Below, one piece after another: positions 42,201 to 49,526 of a stretch of DNA of 64,000 nt. Origin of the DNA: Bryobacterales bacterium (GTDB lineage: Bacteria; Acidobacteriota; Terriglobia; Bryobacterales; Bryobacteraceae); the NCBI GenBank assembly GCA_003166865.1, contig PMUP01000081.1:1-64000 (forward strand), written 5' to 3'. The notes below the pieces were generated by a model. It was not told the DNA's origin and did no database searches. It worked only from the letters and a program-made list of their open reading frames with translations. The position numbers and the translations under genes were made by a program. Position 1 is the stretch's first letter. Each line of letters begins with the position of its first letter.

Positions 42201-42381
42201 GCTCGCCAATTCCAATGCTGCCTTCGCCCGAATAGCGGTTCAGGAGCGCCGCCACTGCCGCCAATAGAACTGCTGGTCCAGTGTCATCCGGCAATTCGAA
42301 ACGGTGTGTCGCAATGATCGCCCTGCCTACCGGAAGCGGCTCTGGCGCGAGCTGAAGCACTGTCGCGGTAGACGACTTCAC
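39280..42381 (-). CDS. NRPS-like enzyme: partial C, A, PCP and TE domains
   Basis: A 1033-residue single-module protein. Residues about 1-175 are the second half of a condensation domain without the HHxxxDG catalytic motif. The adenylation domain (about 190-690) has VLYTSGSTGKPKAVVGVHRS near 344, YSSSE in place of YGPTE near 480, YRSGDLGRY and LPSGKVNRNALP. The carrier domain has FFDLGGNSLQAA (Ser about 733). The thioesterase has AGWCAGGNLAYE with Cys as the likely nucleophile (about 852) and a late GDHVTMF histidine. The residue aligned to GrsA Asp235 is Gly (SFGFSIANLF), so a non-amino-acid substrate is likely. GTG 42381 (GAGAGG nine bases upstream) overlaps the transporter stop; GTG 42405 is an alternative. 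Confidence 0.88.
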   Translation of the reverse strand: MKSSTATVLQLAPEPLPVGRAIIATHRFELPDDTGPAVLLAAVAALLNRYSGEGSIGIGELQVKVSSDQTFEELVEHVRTLVLDHRCELGEAPFVIAPELQNELARSLFPRDSPDDSPGLAITLASEGIGFVGHWNYRTDLFEHKTILRLTQHLEKLLRCASENPATQISRLAILSEQERRQILFEWNATDQPCPQGCVHELFEKQAARTPEAVALIDGDWRITYGELNRQANRLAHYLLGRGVGPEILVGLCMEQSWMAVVGILGILKAGGAYVPLDPSYPPQRLSEMVHDAKLSLIVSSARCRDRVPTGVEILSVDEIPAGSSTNPVANTTPDSAAYVLYTSGSTGKPKAVVGVHRSVINGLVAVTYAPDEICCLNAFLSFGFSIANLFLPLMCGLPLVIVSAEELKDINGLLNVIERERITRIVFPPPVLKQILNLGPKHVSKLRTIREVGLAGAVLTPDIIALLTDAMPLAKLHNCYSSSEIGTLATVWNVTAAAIRRRETLIGRPVANTRIYLLDQAMNPVPVGVAGEIYVGAPHLARGYLNRPDLTAERFLSDPFSVTPGARLYRSGDLGRYLSDRNIEYLGRADDQVKIRGFRVELAEIEAALCSHPAVAQAVVVPRDSQNTSLIAYIVCKFESSVSSLELRHFLAERLPDFMIPASFTPIASVPLLPSGKVNRNALPKPSGPDVRDTPAIAPANAEEVWLLQIWESVLGIRNIGVCDSFFDLGGNSLQAAALVSQIEESINRRVPPSVFFKECTIRQFAEYLSREDRYPSGIVPIQSGSQPALYFIRPQMSMRLVAEKIGSHHTMIGVEIPETELPGLKPMASKIARRIREYQPNPPYYLAGWCAGGNLAYEIAQQMHDAGTPVDLVVLFESFNFARMRRIRHWYERIRWHFSHLRKRPVSEIRPYLRKRLEQASTHATTLAKFARYRLRSRIGGQSTPQPLSLADDEALNSASYDYVPTEYSGKVVLFRPESRPHGLGHDPTLGWDSVALNLQIIDVPGDHVTMFSPPNVDVLASKLAELLARR

Positions 42382-43652
42382 TTGACGGTACCTCTCAAAA
42401 TCCACACGCCCGCGAGCGGCAGCACGGCAACGGCGGTGCAGACCGCCGAGAACCCAAAATGATCCACCGAGGCGCCAATCAGCGGGGAGACGAACGTCTG
42501 CATCAGCGAATATGCGCAGGCGAGCAAAGAGATACTAAATGCCGCGCGCCCAGGACCGAACAAATCCAGGGGAATCACATTGAGACTGCCGATGACACCC
42601 TGGCAGGCGAATAGGCTCACTGCGATGGCGGCTATCGCCAGCGACGCCGAGTGCAAGTACGGGATGAAGGCGGTAATGAGGAAGAGGGGTGTACAGAGGA
42701 CGCATATTCGCATTCTCGCCTTCAAAGCATCCGCGCCACGCCGAATCCAGCGAAACGCGAGCAAGCCGCTAAACAGTCCTCCCAGCGTGCCGAAGATGGG
42801 TGGAATCCAGGCGAAGTTCCGGTTGGCGGCCGTTTGCGTCAAGTGATGCACCTGCACCAAATAGACGGTCGTCCAGTTCAGCCATAGGATGAAGACGGTC
42901 ATGACGAGCGCGTAAGCAACCGCAACGCCCAGGAGTCGTCGATCGCGCAGCACTTTTCGAAGTGGAACTAGCGGGCCGGCAACTGCTGCGGTCCCGCTGG
43001 TTGGGATACGCCGGGCCGTGAACCACCACAGCGCGAGCCAGAGCAGTCCGAGCGATCCGGAAATCACGAATACGGAGCGCCAACCGTAGCGCGGCGCAAC
43101 CAGGGCGACAAGCAAAGGAGCCGCGACGCTTCCGATGGTTAACGTCACCGAACCGGCCGCGTTCGCCAACCCCCACTCCGAGGGTCGCATGTAGCTTGCG
43201 TTGGCTTTGGAGAGAATTGGCAGCGCACACGCTTCACCGAGCCCTAGCGAAGCACGAGAGACCAGCAGTCCTCCAAATGAAGTGGCCATACCGGTGGATA
43301 TGCTGGCCGCCGACCACATGGCGATGGCGGTTATTACTCCCGCATTCAGTCCGACCCGATCCACAAAGAGCCCTGCTAGGGGAGTCATCAGCGCATATGC
43401 TAACGAGAACGCCGAGACCAGCGTGCCATACTGCGTGTTGGAAAGATGGAAGGTTTGCTTGAGTGTGGGCGCTACCGCGGCCAGCAGTTGGCGATCGAGA
43501 AAATTGAGGACATTGGACAGTACAAAGACGCTGATAGCCAGCCAGCGCAGATTGGACACAACTCGCCGGCCAAGTCCGTCGACGGCACGGTCTGCCTCTC
43601 GCGGTGTCCTGGATTCCAGGACAGCTACGCGGTCAGGCTCCTGTATTGCCAT
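42378..43652 (-). CDS. MFS transporter, partner of the NRPS-like gene
   Basis: A 424-residue inner-membrane protein with about 12 helices. The first loop region FVLSNVLNFLDRQLLAAVAP and YGTLVSAFSLAYALMTPLAG, with LFVDRVGLNAGVITA, recall the anion:cation symporter/Spinster-like group of MFS. ATG 43652 has GGAG upstream; ATG 43670 and GTG 43694 are possible longer starts. It overlaps the NRPS-like gene by four bases (GTGA), so the two genes form an operon. Transport of the NRPS product or of its precursor is inference. The upstream region contains no recognised regulator. Confidence 0.85.
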   Translation of the reverse strand: MAIQEPDRVAVLESRTPREADRAVDGLGRRVVSNLRWLAISVFVLSNVLNFLDRQLLAAVAPTLKQTFHLSNTQYGTLVSAFSLAYALMTPLAGLFVDRVGLNAGVITAIAMWSAASISTGMATSFGGLLVSRASLGLGEACALPILSKANASYMRPSEWGLANAAGSVTLTIGSVAAPLLVALVAPRYGWRSVFVISGSLGLLWLALWWFTARRIPTSGTAAVAGPLVPLRKVLRDRRLLGVAVAYALVMTVFILWLNWTTVYLVQVHHLTQTAANRNFAWIPPIFGTLGGLFSGLLAFRWIRRGADALKARMRICVLCTPLFLITAFIPYLHSASLAIAAIAVSLFACQGVIGSLNVIPLDLFGPGRAAFSISLLACAYSLMQTFVSPLIGASVDHFGFSAVCTAVAVLPLAGVWILRGTVK

Positions 43653-43802
43653 ATCGCTCCAGCGTTCCATTAACTTAGCATGGAATAACGGCACGATAGC
43701 CCCTAACCTATGCTTCTGTCAATGGCGACAGGGCACAGTACTGTCTAAGGTGAATGGAAGGCAGCGACGGAGCACGCTACGCCGTTAGATGGGCATGGAT
43801 AC

Positions 43803-43829
43803 AAAAAGGCCCCGCGTTTCCGCGAGGCC
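43803..43829 (-). terminator. Rho-independent terminator
   Basis: On the minus strand RNA a nine-pair stem (GGCCUCGCG with CGCGGGGCC, one G-U pair) closes a GAAA tetraloop and is followed by UUUUUGU. It lies 25 bases after the stop of the gene at 43854-44912 and terminates it. Confidence 0.88.
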
Positions 43830-43853
43830 TCATCGACACCTGACTAGATGTTG

Positions 43854-44912
43854 TTACCAGCGGCGGCCGTAGCCCCAGCGTCCTCCAAAGTACACCGAGG
43901 GGCCGTAGAAATACGGGTACGGATAACCATAGGCGTAGGGGTAGGGAGCATAGCCGCCATAATAGGGCGGTGGCGGACGGTATGGACCGTAAGCCGATCC
44001 GTACCCAGGACGCGGAGGCGCAACGCGCGCGTTGTAATCATATTGCGAGGCGAAGTGGAAGGCCTGTTGCGAATTGTCGACAACGATCGGCGTCTGCATG
44101 CTAAACGTCAGCGGAGTTTCGGGATAGACCACCGTTGGCCGGCCACGCGTCAGCAGAACGCCGATGGTGGATACCACCAGCCCCGCCGCCGCGCCGACTC
44201 CCGCGCCCACGCCGCCGTTCACTCCAGCGCCGATGGCCGCGCCGGCTGCGGTAGTGGCTCCGATGGCGAAGGCGTCACGTCCGTAAGAGGTGTTGCCTTT
44301 GCGGTCGATCAACTGCGTTTTCACTTGAATCTGGCGGCCGTCGGCAAGCTGGATCCCGGTGAGCTCCAATTTCAAGTGCGAAACGCCCGACACACGTCCG
44401 GCCTTCTGCGCTTCAGTAACGATTCCGGTCACGGTCTGGCCGCGCCGCGCGATCAGCAATCCATTCGCGATGATCGGTTCCAGCAACGTGCCTGTGAACG
44501 CGTCGCCGGTTTGATTGCGATCGCTGGATAGAGGCTCGTTCACGCGAACCGTCACCCAGGTATTCGCCGGCAGCGTGATGGTGGTCGGGACATAGCGTTG
44601 CTGGGGAGGCGGACCTTGCGAGGCGTACGGCGATGGCGCCGGACCCTGCGGTTGCGGTGGACCTTGCTCGTCGAGGGGCGCCGGCGGCGCCGGAATTGGC
44701 GCTGGGCCCGCGGACGGATCCGGCGCACCCTGGGCATCTTGATCCGGAGGGGGCTGATCCTGCGGCTGGAACTTGCGCCATCCGCCTGAAGTTGCTGGGC
44801 CAGAAGTAGACGGGGGCGCAGATTGATTGGCATCCTGAGCCAAGCCCGGCAGCGTGGCGACCACGGACAGGGCTAGAACAGAAGCGGCAATCGATGTAAA
44901 TTTAGTCTTCAT
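43854..44912 (-). CDS. Exported glycine-zipper protein with Tyr/Pro/Gly-rich tail
   Basis: A 352-residue protein; ATG 44912 gives the signal peptide TSIAASVLALSVVATLPGLA. Residues about 30-110 are Pro/Gln/Gly-rich low complexity. The middle domain reads TLPANTWVTVRVNEPLSSDR, NQTGDAFTGTLLEPIIANGL and LKLELTGIQLADGRQIQVKT, resembling the repeated ITLPAGTxIxVR domain of acidobacterial envelope proteins. A glycine zipper (AIGAGVNGGVGAGVGAAAGL, about 235-255) follows. The end is Tyr/Pro/Gly-rich (YGGYAPYPYAYGYPYPYFYG). It is probably in the outer membrane or periplasm. A terminator follows at 43803-43829. Confidence 0.85.
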   Translation of the reverse strand: MKTKFTSIAASVLALSVVATLPGLAQDANQSAPPSTSGPATSGGWRKFQPQDQPPPDQDAQGAPDPSAGPAPIPAPPAPLDEQGPPQPQGPAPSPYASQGPPPQQRYVPTTITLPANTWVTVRVNEPLSSDRNQTGDAFTGTLLEPIIANGLLIARRGQTVTGIVTEAQKAGRVSGVSHLKLELTGIQLADGRQIQVKTQLIDRKGNTSYGRDAFAIGATTAAGAAIGAGVNGGVGAGVGAAAGLVVSTIGVLLTRGRPTVVYPETPLTFSMQTPIVVDNSQQAFHFASQYDYNARVAPPRPGYGSAYGPYRPPPPYYGGYAPYPYAYGYPYPYFYGPSVYFGGRWGYGRRW

Positions 44913-45047
44913 GATAATCGTGCCTCTCAAACCAATTTTAGATGCATCTGAGTTGCCATGACTAAGTATCTGCAAAAGAATAACTTGTCGTGAGGAGCTT
45001 TGGTTGAGGAAAACCAGAGCTGGTGCATTTGAGCCACTGAGCCCACA

Positions 45048-46040
45048 TTAACGGCTGGCGTAATACCCATCGCGCGTCTCCACTCGCAGTCCCGGTTGTT
45101 TAGTAGCCAAGTGAATCTTACGATAACCCGGCTCCGCGTCTGGCTTGTCGGGCGTGTAACCCACACTATATTGATTCCGCAGCTCTTCCTCAAGTTCCGT
45201 ATAGATCGCCGAGATCGGCTTGCTGTCGGATACTTCGAAGAAGCTCCCGCCGGTCTCGCGCGAGAGCCGTTGCAGGATCTCCTCTCCATCCACGCCAGAA
45301 TACCTGCCGTGGTAATCCCGTCGGCGGCCGCTCTGCATCTCGGGATCGGAGAACAGGATGGAATAGACCAGCGCATCGGCGCGTTGGGCGGATTCAATGG
45401 CACGCGCCAAACTGACTTTGCTGCCGGTGTCGACACCGTCGGTCAGCACGATGAGCGCCTTTCGGCCGGACAACTTTCGCTCATCCTTTCTGATCACCTC
45501 CTCGGATGCGAGCAGCACCGAGTCGTATAGCTGGGTTCCACCCCCTCTCCAGCGGCCAGCGTCCGGGCCACCGCGCCGGTCGCCATAGCGCGGTCCGCGC
45601 GTGGGAGTCTCAAGCTCTGCCAGAGCGTCGTCGAGTTTCTGGCGCGACGATGTGAGGTCCTGTAACAGCTCGACTTCGCGATCGAAGTGAATCACGAACG
45701 CGCGATCCTTGTCCGGGCGGAGCACCTGGCTGAGGAAGCGGTAGCTGGCCGCACGCTCCTCGCCCAGGACACGGCGCTGGCTGATGCTGGTATCGATCAA
45801 CAGGCCGAGGGTCAGGGGCAGGCCGGACTCCTGCGAGAAATAGCGGATGGTCTGCGGCCGGCCGTCTTCTTCGAGCGTGAAATCTTCCTTGGTCAGGTTG
45901 CGAACCACGTGGCTTTGAGCATCGTGAACCGTGGCGAACAGGTTGACGACGCGGACGTCCGTGGAGAAGGTGGTAGGGGCGTCCTGGGCGTAAAGCACCG
46001 CGCATAAGGTGCACAGAAACAATCGCTTAGATATTGACAT
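45048..46040 (-). CDS. VWFA-related acidobacterial protein, exported
   Basis: A 330-residue exported protein. ATG 46040 gives a short signal peptide (KRLFLCTLCAVLYAQ). The family start is TTFSTDVRVVNLFATVHDAQ, then SHVVRNLTKEDFTLEEDGRP. The VWA domain (about 85-270) has the metal site LGLLIDTSISQRRVLGEERA (DTSIS) and LIVLTDGVDTGSKVSLARAI, so MIDAS appears intact, unlike the larger VWA protein at 30458. The end RNQYSVGYTPDKPDAEPGYR is typical. It follows the acyltransferase gene by one base and is the last gene of the operon beginning at 49176. Confidence 0.9.
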   Translation of the reverse strand: MSISKRLFLCTLCAVLYAQDAPTTFSTDVRVVNLFATVHDAQSHVVRNLTKEDFTLEEDGRPQTIRYFSQESGLPLTLGLLIDTSISQRRVLGEERAASYRFLSQVLRPDKDRAFVIHFDREVELLQDLTSSRQKLDDALAELETPTRGPRYGDRRGGPDAGRWRGGGTQLYDSVLLASEEVIRKDERKLSGRKALIVLTDGVDTGSKVSLARAIESAQRADALVYSILFSDPEMQSGRRRDYHGRYSGVDGEEILQRLSRETGGSFFEVSDSKPISAIYTELEEELRNQYSVGYTPDKPDAEPGYRKIHLATKQPGLRVETRDGYYASR

Positions 46041-46041
46041 C

Positions 46042-46905
46042 TCAAGTATTTTCGTAAAGGCTTGGCTGGCCTTCAGGCCGGGTTTTCCAGCGGCGGTGAA
46101 TCCAGAGCCATTGGCCGGGATGCTCGCGGATGACGCGTTCGAGCAACGCGTGGAGGCGGCGAGTGTCCTCGGCGGCGTCACCCGATATCTCAAGTGGAGG
46201 ATGAAATTTAAGGACGTACATTCCTTCGTTCTCAGACCATACAGCGTAGCCGAGGATGACGGCCGCGCCGGTTCGTGCAGCGATCTTTACAAAGGCGGTG
46301 TTGGCGCATGCGGGCGTGCCAAAGAAGTCGACAAAGACGCCTTCTTGCAACGAAGTGTTCTGGTCGATTAGAACCCCGACCGCCTCGTTTTGATGCAGTG
46401 CTCGGAAGACGGCTCGCGCGCCGTCCCATTTCACGATGAGGTGATTGCCCGAAAGCTGGCGGCGGTCTTCGACCAGGCGATCAATGCCGGGATTGTCGAG
46501 CGGGCGGATCATGATGTGCATTGGCTCGGTCATGAGCGCGTGCGCGAAGGCGCTCAGTTCCCAGTTGCCGAAATGAGCGGTGGCGAAGAGGATGCCGCGC
46601 CCGGCCTTCTTCGCTTCGAGATAGTGCTCCAAGCCTTCATAGCGGATTAGGTTATGAATGTTCTCTCGATTGAGTTCGGGGAAACGCGCGAAGGTGGCGA
46701 TGAGTCGCGCGATGGAGCGGAAGACTTCATCGGTGATGGCCCGGCGCTCGGCCGTGGATTTCTCCGGGTACCCGAGTGCGAGGTTGCGCATCGCGGTTCG
46801 GCGTAATCGGGGGATCGCGAGATCCAGCAACAAAACGTAGAAGCGAGCCAGCGCGAACGGTGCGTGGGCCAGCGACCACAATAGAAACTTGGCTACTCTA
46901 TCCAA
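46042..46905 (-). CDS. Lysophospholipid/lipid A acyltransferase (LpxL family)
   Basis: A 287-residue inner-membrane enzyme. A hydrophobic N-terminus (FLLWSLAHAPFALARFYVLL) precedes the LpxL/HtrB core: the active-site motif ATAHFGNWELSAFAHAL (HxxxxE), PLDNPGIDRLVEDRRQ, VGVLIDQNTSLQEGVFVDFF and the C-terminal PGQWLWIHRRWKTRP. It transfers an acyl chain from acyl-carrier protein to lipid A or a related lipid. It overlaps mnmA by 13 bases and precedes the VWA gene. Confidence 0.92.
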   Translation of the reverse strand: MDRVAKFLLWSLAHAPFALARFYVLLLDLAIPRLRRTAMRNLALGYPEKSTAERRAITDEVFRSIARLIATFARFPELNRENIHNLIRYEGLEHYLEAKKAGRGILFATAHFGNWELSAFAHALMTEPMHIMIRPLDNPGIDRLVEDRRQLSGNHLIVKWDGARAVFRALHQNEAVGVLIDQNTSLQEGVFVDFFGTPACANTAFVKIAARTGAAVILGYAVWSENEGMYVLKFHPPLEISGDAAEDTRRLHALLERVIREHPGQWLWIHRRWKTRPEGQPSLYENT

Positions 46906-48023
46906 CCACCACCCAAAACAAGTTCGCCATCGTAGAGCACCGCGGCCTGGCCGGGAGTGACGGCGCGCTGCGGCTCGTCAAAATGGATTTCGATGCGCGT
47001 GGCGTCGTTGTTGCCAATTGGATACACGGTGGCTTCGGCCGCGAGATGCCTGTTGCGGATCTTGACTTGGGCGCGGATGGGCGCCCCAGCGGTAACAGTG
47101 CCGGGCGCGATCGAGATCCAGTTCATGTCCTTCGCCGAGAGTTTGGCTCGCAGCAAGTCTTCATCGCGGCCGACGATCACGCGTTGCGAGGCTGGTTCAG
47201 TAGCGATGACATAAAGCGGCTCGCCCGCCGCGACGCGCAGGCCGCGCCGCTGGCCGACGGTGAAGTGATGCACGCCCGTGTGTTCGCCGAGCACCCGGCC
47301 GTTGGTATCGCGAATTTCGCCCTGTGTCTTTTCCGGGGCGATACCGCGCTCGCGAAAATAGGCGTCGATGAAGGCCGCGTAGTCGCCGTTGGGAACGAAG
47401 CAGATCTCCTGGCTATCGGGCTTCGCGGCGACCGGCAATCCCAACTCGCGAGCCAGTTCGCGCACTTGCGGCTTGGTGTATCCGCCCAGCGGAAAATCGG
47501 TCCGCGCCAATTGCTCCTGCTTCAGGCCGAAGAGAAAATAAGTTTGATCCTTGGAGTGGTCCGCGCCCCGGCTCATCTGATAGCGGCCGCTTGCGTCGTC
47601 AAAGCCGATGCGCGCGTAGTGGCCCGTGGCGATGCGCGAAGCACCCACGCCCGAGGCCAGATCGAGGAACTGATCGAACTTGATGAAGTTGTTGCACAAC
47701 GTGCAGGGAATCGGCGTGCGGCCGGCCAAATAATCATCGATGAACGGTTTGACCACTTGCTCTTCGAAGCCCGACTCGAAGTTGACCACGTAATAGGGAA
47801 TGCCGAGATGTTGCGCGACGTGGCGCGCATCGTAGACGTCGTCGAGCGAGCAACAGCGGCCCGTTGCGCCGCCCTCGGGCACAAGCTCCGGCAAGCGGCG
47901 CTGATTCCAGAGCTGCATCGTTAAGCCTACAATGCGCTGGCCGCGGCGCTGCAATAATCCCGCGACGACCGAGCTGTCGACTCCTCCGGACATTGCCACT
48001 GCGATAGGGGCGGTATCAGGCAC
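46893..48023 (-). CDS. mnmA: tRNA-specific 2-thiouridylase MnmA
   Basis: A 376-residue enzyme that makes 2-thiouridine at the wobble position of tRNA Lys, Glu and Gln. AVAMSGGVDSSVVAGLL (P-loop, near residue 9), TPIPCTLCNNFIKFDQFLDL (about 105) and SQEICFVPNGDYAAFID (second catalytic Cys about 207) are all present, as are HFTVGQRRGLRVAAGEPLYV and the C-terminal beta-barrel. GTG 48023 is chosen; a longer ATG start at 48077 overlaps the upstream gene more. It overlaps the cysteine desulfurase gene by eight bases, the natural sulfur donor. Downstream is the acyltransferase gene. Confidence 0.96.
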   Translation of the reverse strand: MPDTAPIAVAMSGGVDSSVVAGLLQRRGQRIVGLTMQLWNQRRLPELVPEGGATGRCCSLDDVYDARHVAQHLGIPYYVVNFESGFEEQVVKPFIDDYLAGRTPIPCTLCNNFIKFDQFLDLASGVGASRIATGHYARIGFDDASGRYQMSRGADHSKDQTYFLFGLKQEQLARTDFPLGGYTKPQVRELARELGLPVAAKPDSQEICFVPNGDYAAFIDAYFRERGIAPEKTQGEIRDTNGRVLGEHTGVHHFTVGQRRGLRVAAGEPLYVIATEPASQRVIVGRDEDLLRAKLSAKDMNWISIAPGTVTAGAPIRAQVKIRNRHLAAEATVYPIGNNDATRIEIHFDEPQRAVTPGQAAVLYDGELVLGGGWIE

Positions 48024-49176
48024 TGGTGTAGGTCGGCGAAAGCTTTCGCAATTGCGCTGCGGACTGGACGACGGCATCGATCAACGCGTCCACTTGCTCT
48101 GCATTGTTTGAAGCACCAAGCGAAAACCGCAAACTGGCGCGGGCGCGCTCCGGAGCGAGGCCCATGGCGAGCAGCACATGCGATGGCTCGACCGCGCCGC
48201 TGGAACACGCCGAACCGCTCGAAACCGCGAAGCCTTTGAGGTCGAGCGAAATCACCAGAGCCTCGCCTTCCAGGCCGTCGAAATAAATGTTGGTGGTGTT
48301 GGGCGTCCGCTCTCCGGCGCCATTGACTCCCGAGTCCGGAACGCGCGCGAGGATTCCAGTTTCGAGACGATCACGCAGGGCTTCCAGGCGAGCCGTCTCG
48401 ATCGGCAGCGTGTCGCGGGCGAACGCCGCCGCTTTCTCCATCGCCACGGCGCTCGGAACGTTTTCCGTACCCGGCCGCCGCTCGCGCTCGTGCTTGCCGC
48501 CAAATTGGATGGGCCGCAGCTTGGTGCCATTCTTGACGTACAACGCGCCGATGCCCTTGGGCGCATAAAACTTGTGGCCGCTGATCGAGTAGAGATCCAC
48601 GCCGAGCGCCTCGACATCGACCGGAATCTTGCCCGCCGCCTGCACGCCATCGGAATGCATTAACGCGCCGGCTTCATGCGCTAGGGCCGAGATCTCGGCG
48701 ATCGGCTGCAGCGTGCCCGTTTCATTGTTCGCGTGCATCACGGAGACCAGCATCGTCTCGGGTTTCAACGCCCGGCGAATGTCGTCAGGGTCAATCAGGC
48801 CGTCGGAGGCGGGCCGAACATAGGTCACGTCCATGCCCGTGCGCTCCAGCTCCCGGCAGGGATTCAGCACAGCCGGATGCTCGATGGCAGTGGTGATGAC
48901 GTGCTTGTGGGGCGAACCATTCGCCTGGACGGAGCCCAGAATCGCGAGGTTGTCCGCCTCCGTTCCGCCGCTGGTAAACACCAGTTCCTTGGGCTCGCAG
49001 CCGAGCAAAGCGGCCATTTCGCGGCGGGCGGCTTCCAGACGTTGTTTCGCTAATTGACCGTCCTGGTGGATACTGGAGGCGTTGCCGGGCACTTCAAGTA
49101 GCGCTGAAACGAGCACCTCTAGTACTGGCTGAGATACCGGGGTGGTCGCGTTGTGATCAAAGTAGAAACGCCGCAC
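48016..49176 (-). CDS. Cysteine desulfurase (IscS/NifS type)
   Basis: A 386-residue PLP enzyme that takes sulfur from cysteine. GTG 49176 starts at RRFYFDHNATTPVSQPVLEV, the usual N-terminus. TSGGTEADNLAILGS, ALMHSDGVQAAGKIPVDVEA, the PLP lysine in YSISGHKFYAPKGIGALYV (about 201) and the catalytic loop VSSGSACSSGAVEPSHVL (Cys about 321) are present. It is a type I enzyme by its loop. Its gene overlaps mnmA, so it probably feeds sulfur to tRNA thiolation; a role in Fe-S assembly is also possible since no other scaffold genes are near. Confidence 0.94.
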   Translation of the reverse strand: MRRFYFDHNATTPVSQPVLEVLVSALLEVPGNASSIHQDGQLAKQRLEAARREMAALLGCEPKELVFTSGGTEADNLAILGSVQANGSPHKHVITTAIEHPAVLNPCRELERTGMDVTYVRPASDGLIDPDDIRRALKPETMLVSVMHANNETGTLQPIAEISALAHEAGALMHSDGVQAAGKIPVDVEALGVDLYSISGHKFYAPKGIGALYVKNGTKLRPIQFGGKHERERRPGTENVPSAVAMEKAAAFARDTLPIETARLEALRDRLETGILARVPDSGVNGAGERTPNTTNIYFDGLEGEALVISLDLKGFAVSSGSACSSGAVEPSHVLLAMGLAPERARASLRFSLGASNNAEQVDALIDAVVQSAAQLRKLSPTYTSA

Positions 49177-49220
49177 TTCATTTATCAGTTTAACAGTGAT
49201 AGGTGCGCGGGGAAGGCGGC

Positions 49221-49430
49221 TTATAGCGCTTCCAGGTGCTTCAACCGGGCGTCGAGCACCTCTTCGACCCGGCGAAGGTCCGAACGCCACGTTTCGCGCA
49301 TGTCCGCAAAGCGCGCGTCCATATGACCGCGAAGATCGTTGAGCCGGGAATTGTTGACAAGAATCCCGGCCAGCACCGCCAGTGTGGGTACACCCACTGC
49401 GAGTGCCGTTTGAATGGAGGCATCAGCCAT
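49221..49430 (-). CDS. Small membrane-anchored coiled-coil protein
   Basis: A 69-residue protein. ATG 49430 gives MADASIQTALAVGVPTLAVL as one membrane helix. The rest (NNSRLNDLRGHMDARFADMR and ETWRSDLRRVEEVLDARLKH) is a predicted coiled coil with heptad spacing. Such small one-helix/coiled-coil proteins of unknown function are common in several phyla. It is upstream of the desulfurase gene on the same strand and 44 bases from it. Confidence 0.7.
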   Translation of the reverse strand: MADASIQTALAVGVPTLAVLAGILVNNSRLNDLRGHMDARFADMRETWRSDLRRVEEVLDARLKHLEAL

Positions 49431-49504
49431 TTGATTCAAGTCTAACCGAAATGCGGGAGACCGCGTGAAGCGTTACGAGTCTCGCCTCTGTTGAAACCGG
49501 GGCA

Positions 49505-49510
49505 TATAAT
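49505..49510 (+). promoter_or_regulatory. Candidate -10 box (TATAAT)
   Basis: A perfect TATAAT 17 bases before the ATG at 49527 of the TPR gene. No -35 at the expected distance was found; TTGAAA at 49491-49496 is too close. Support is the hexamer alone. Confidence 0.28.
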
Positions 49511-49526
49511 GACACGTAGGAACATC

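Noticed and set aside
42378-43652. The MFS gene as a dedicated drug-resistance pump
   Set aside because: The first helices look like the anion:cation symporter/Spinster group rather than drug exporters, so only a generic transporter call is supported.
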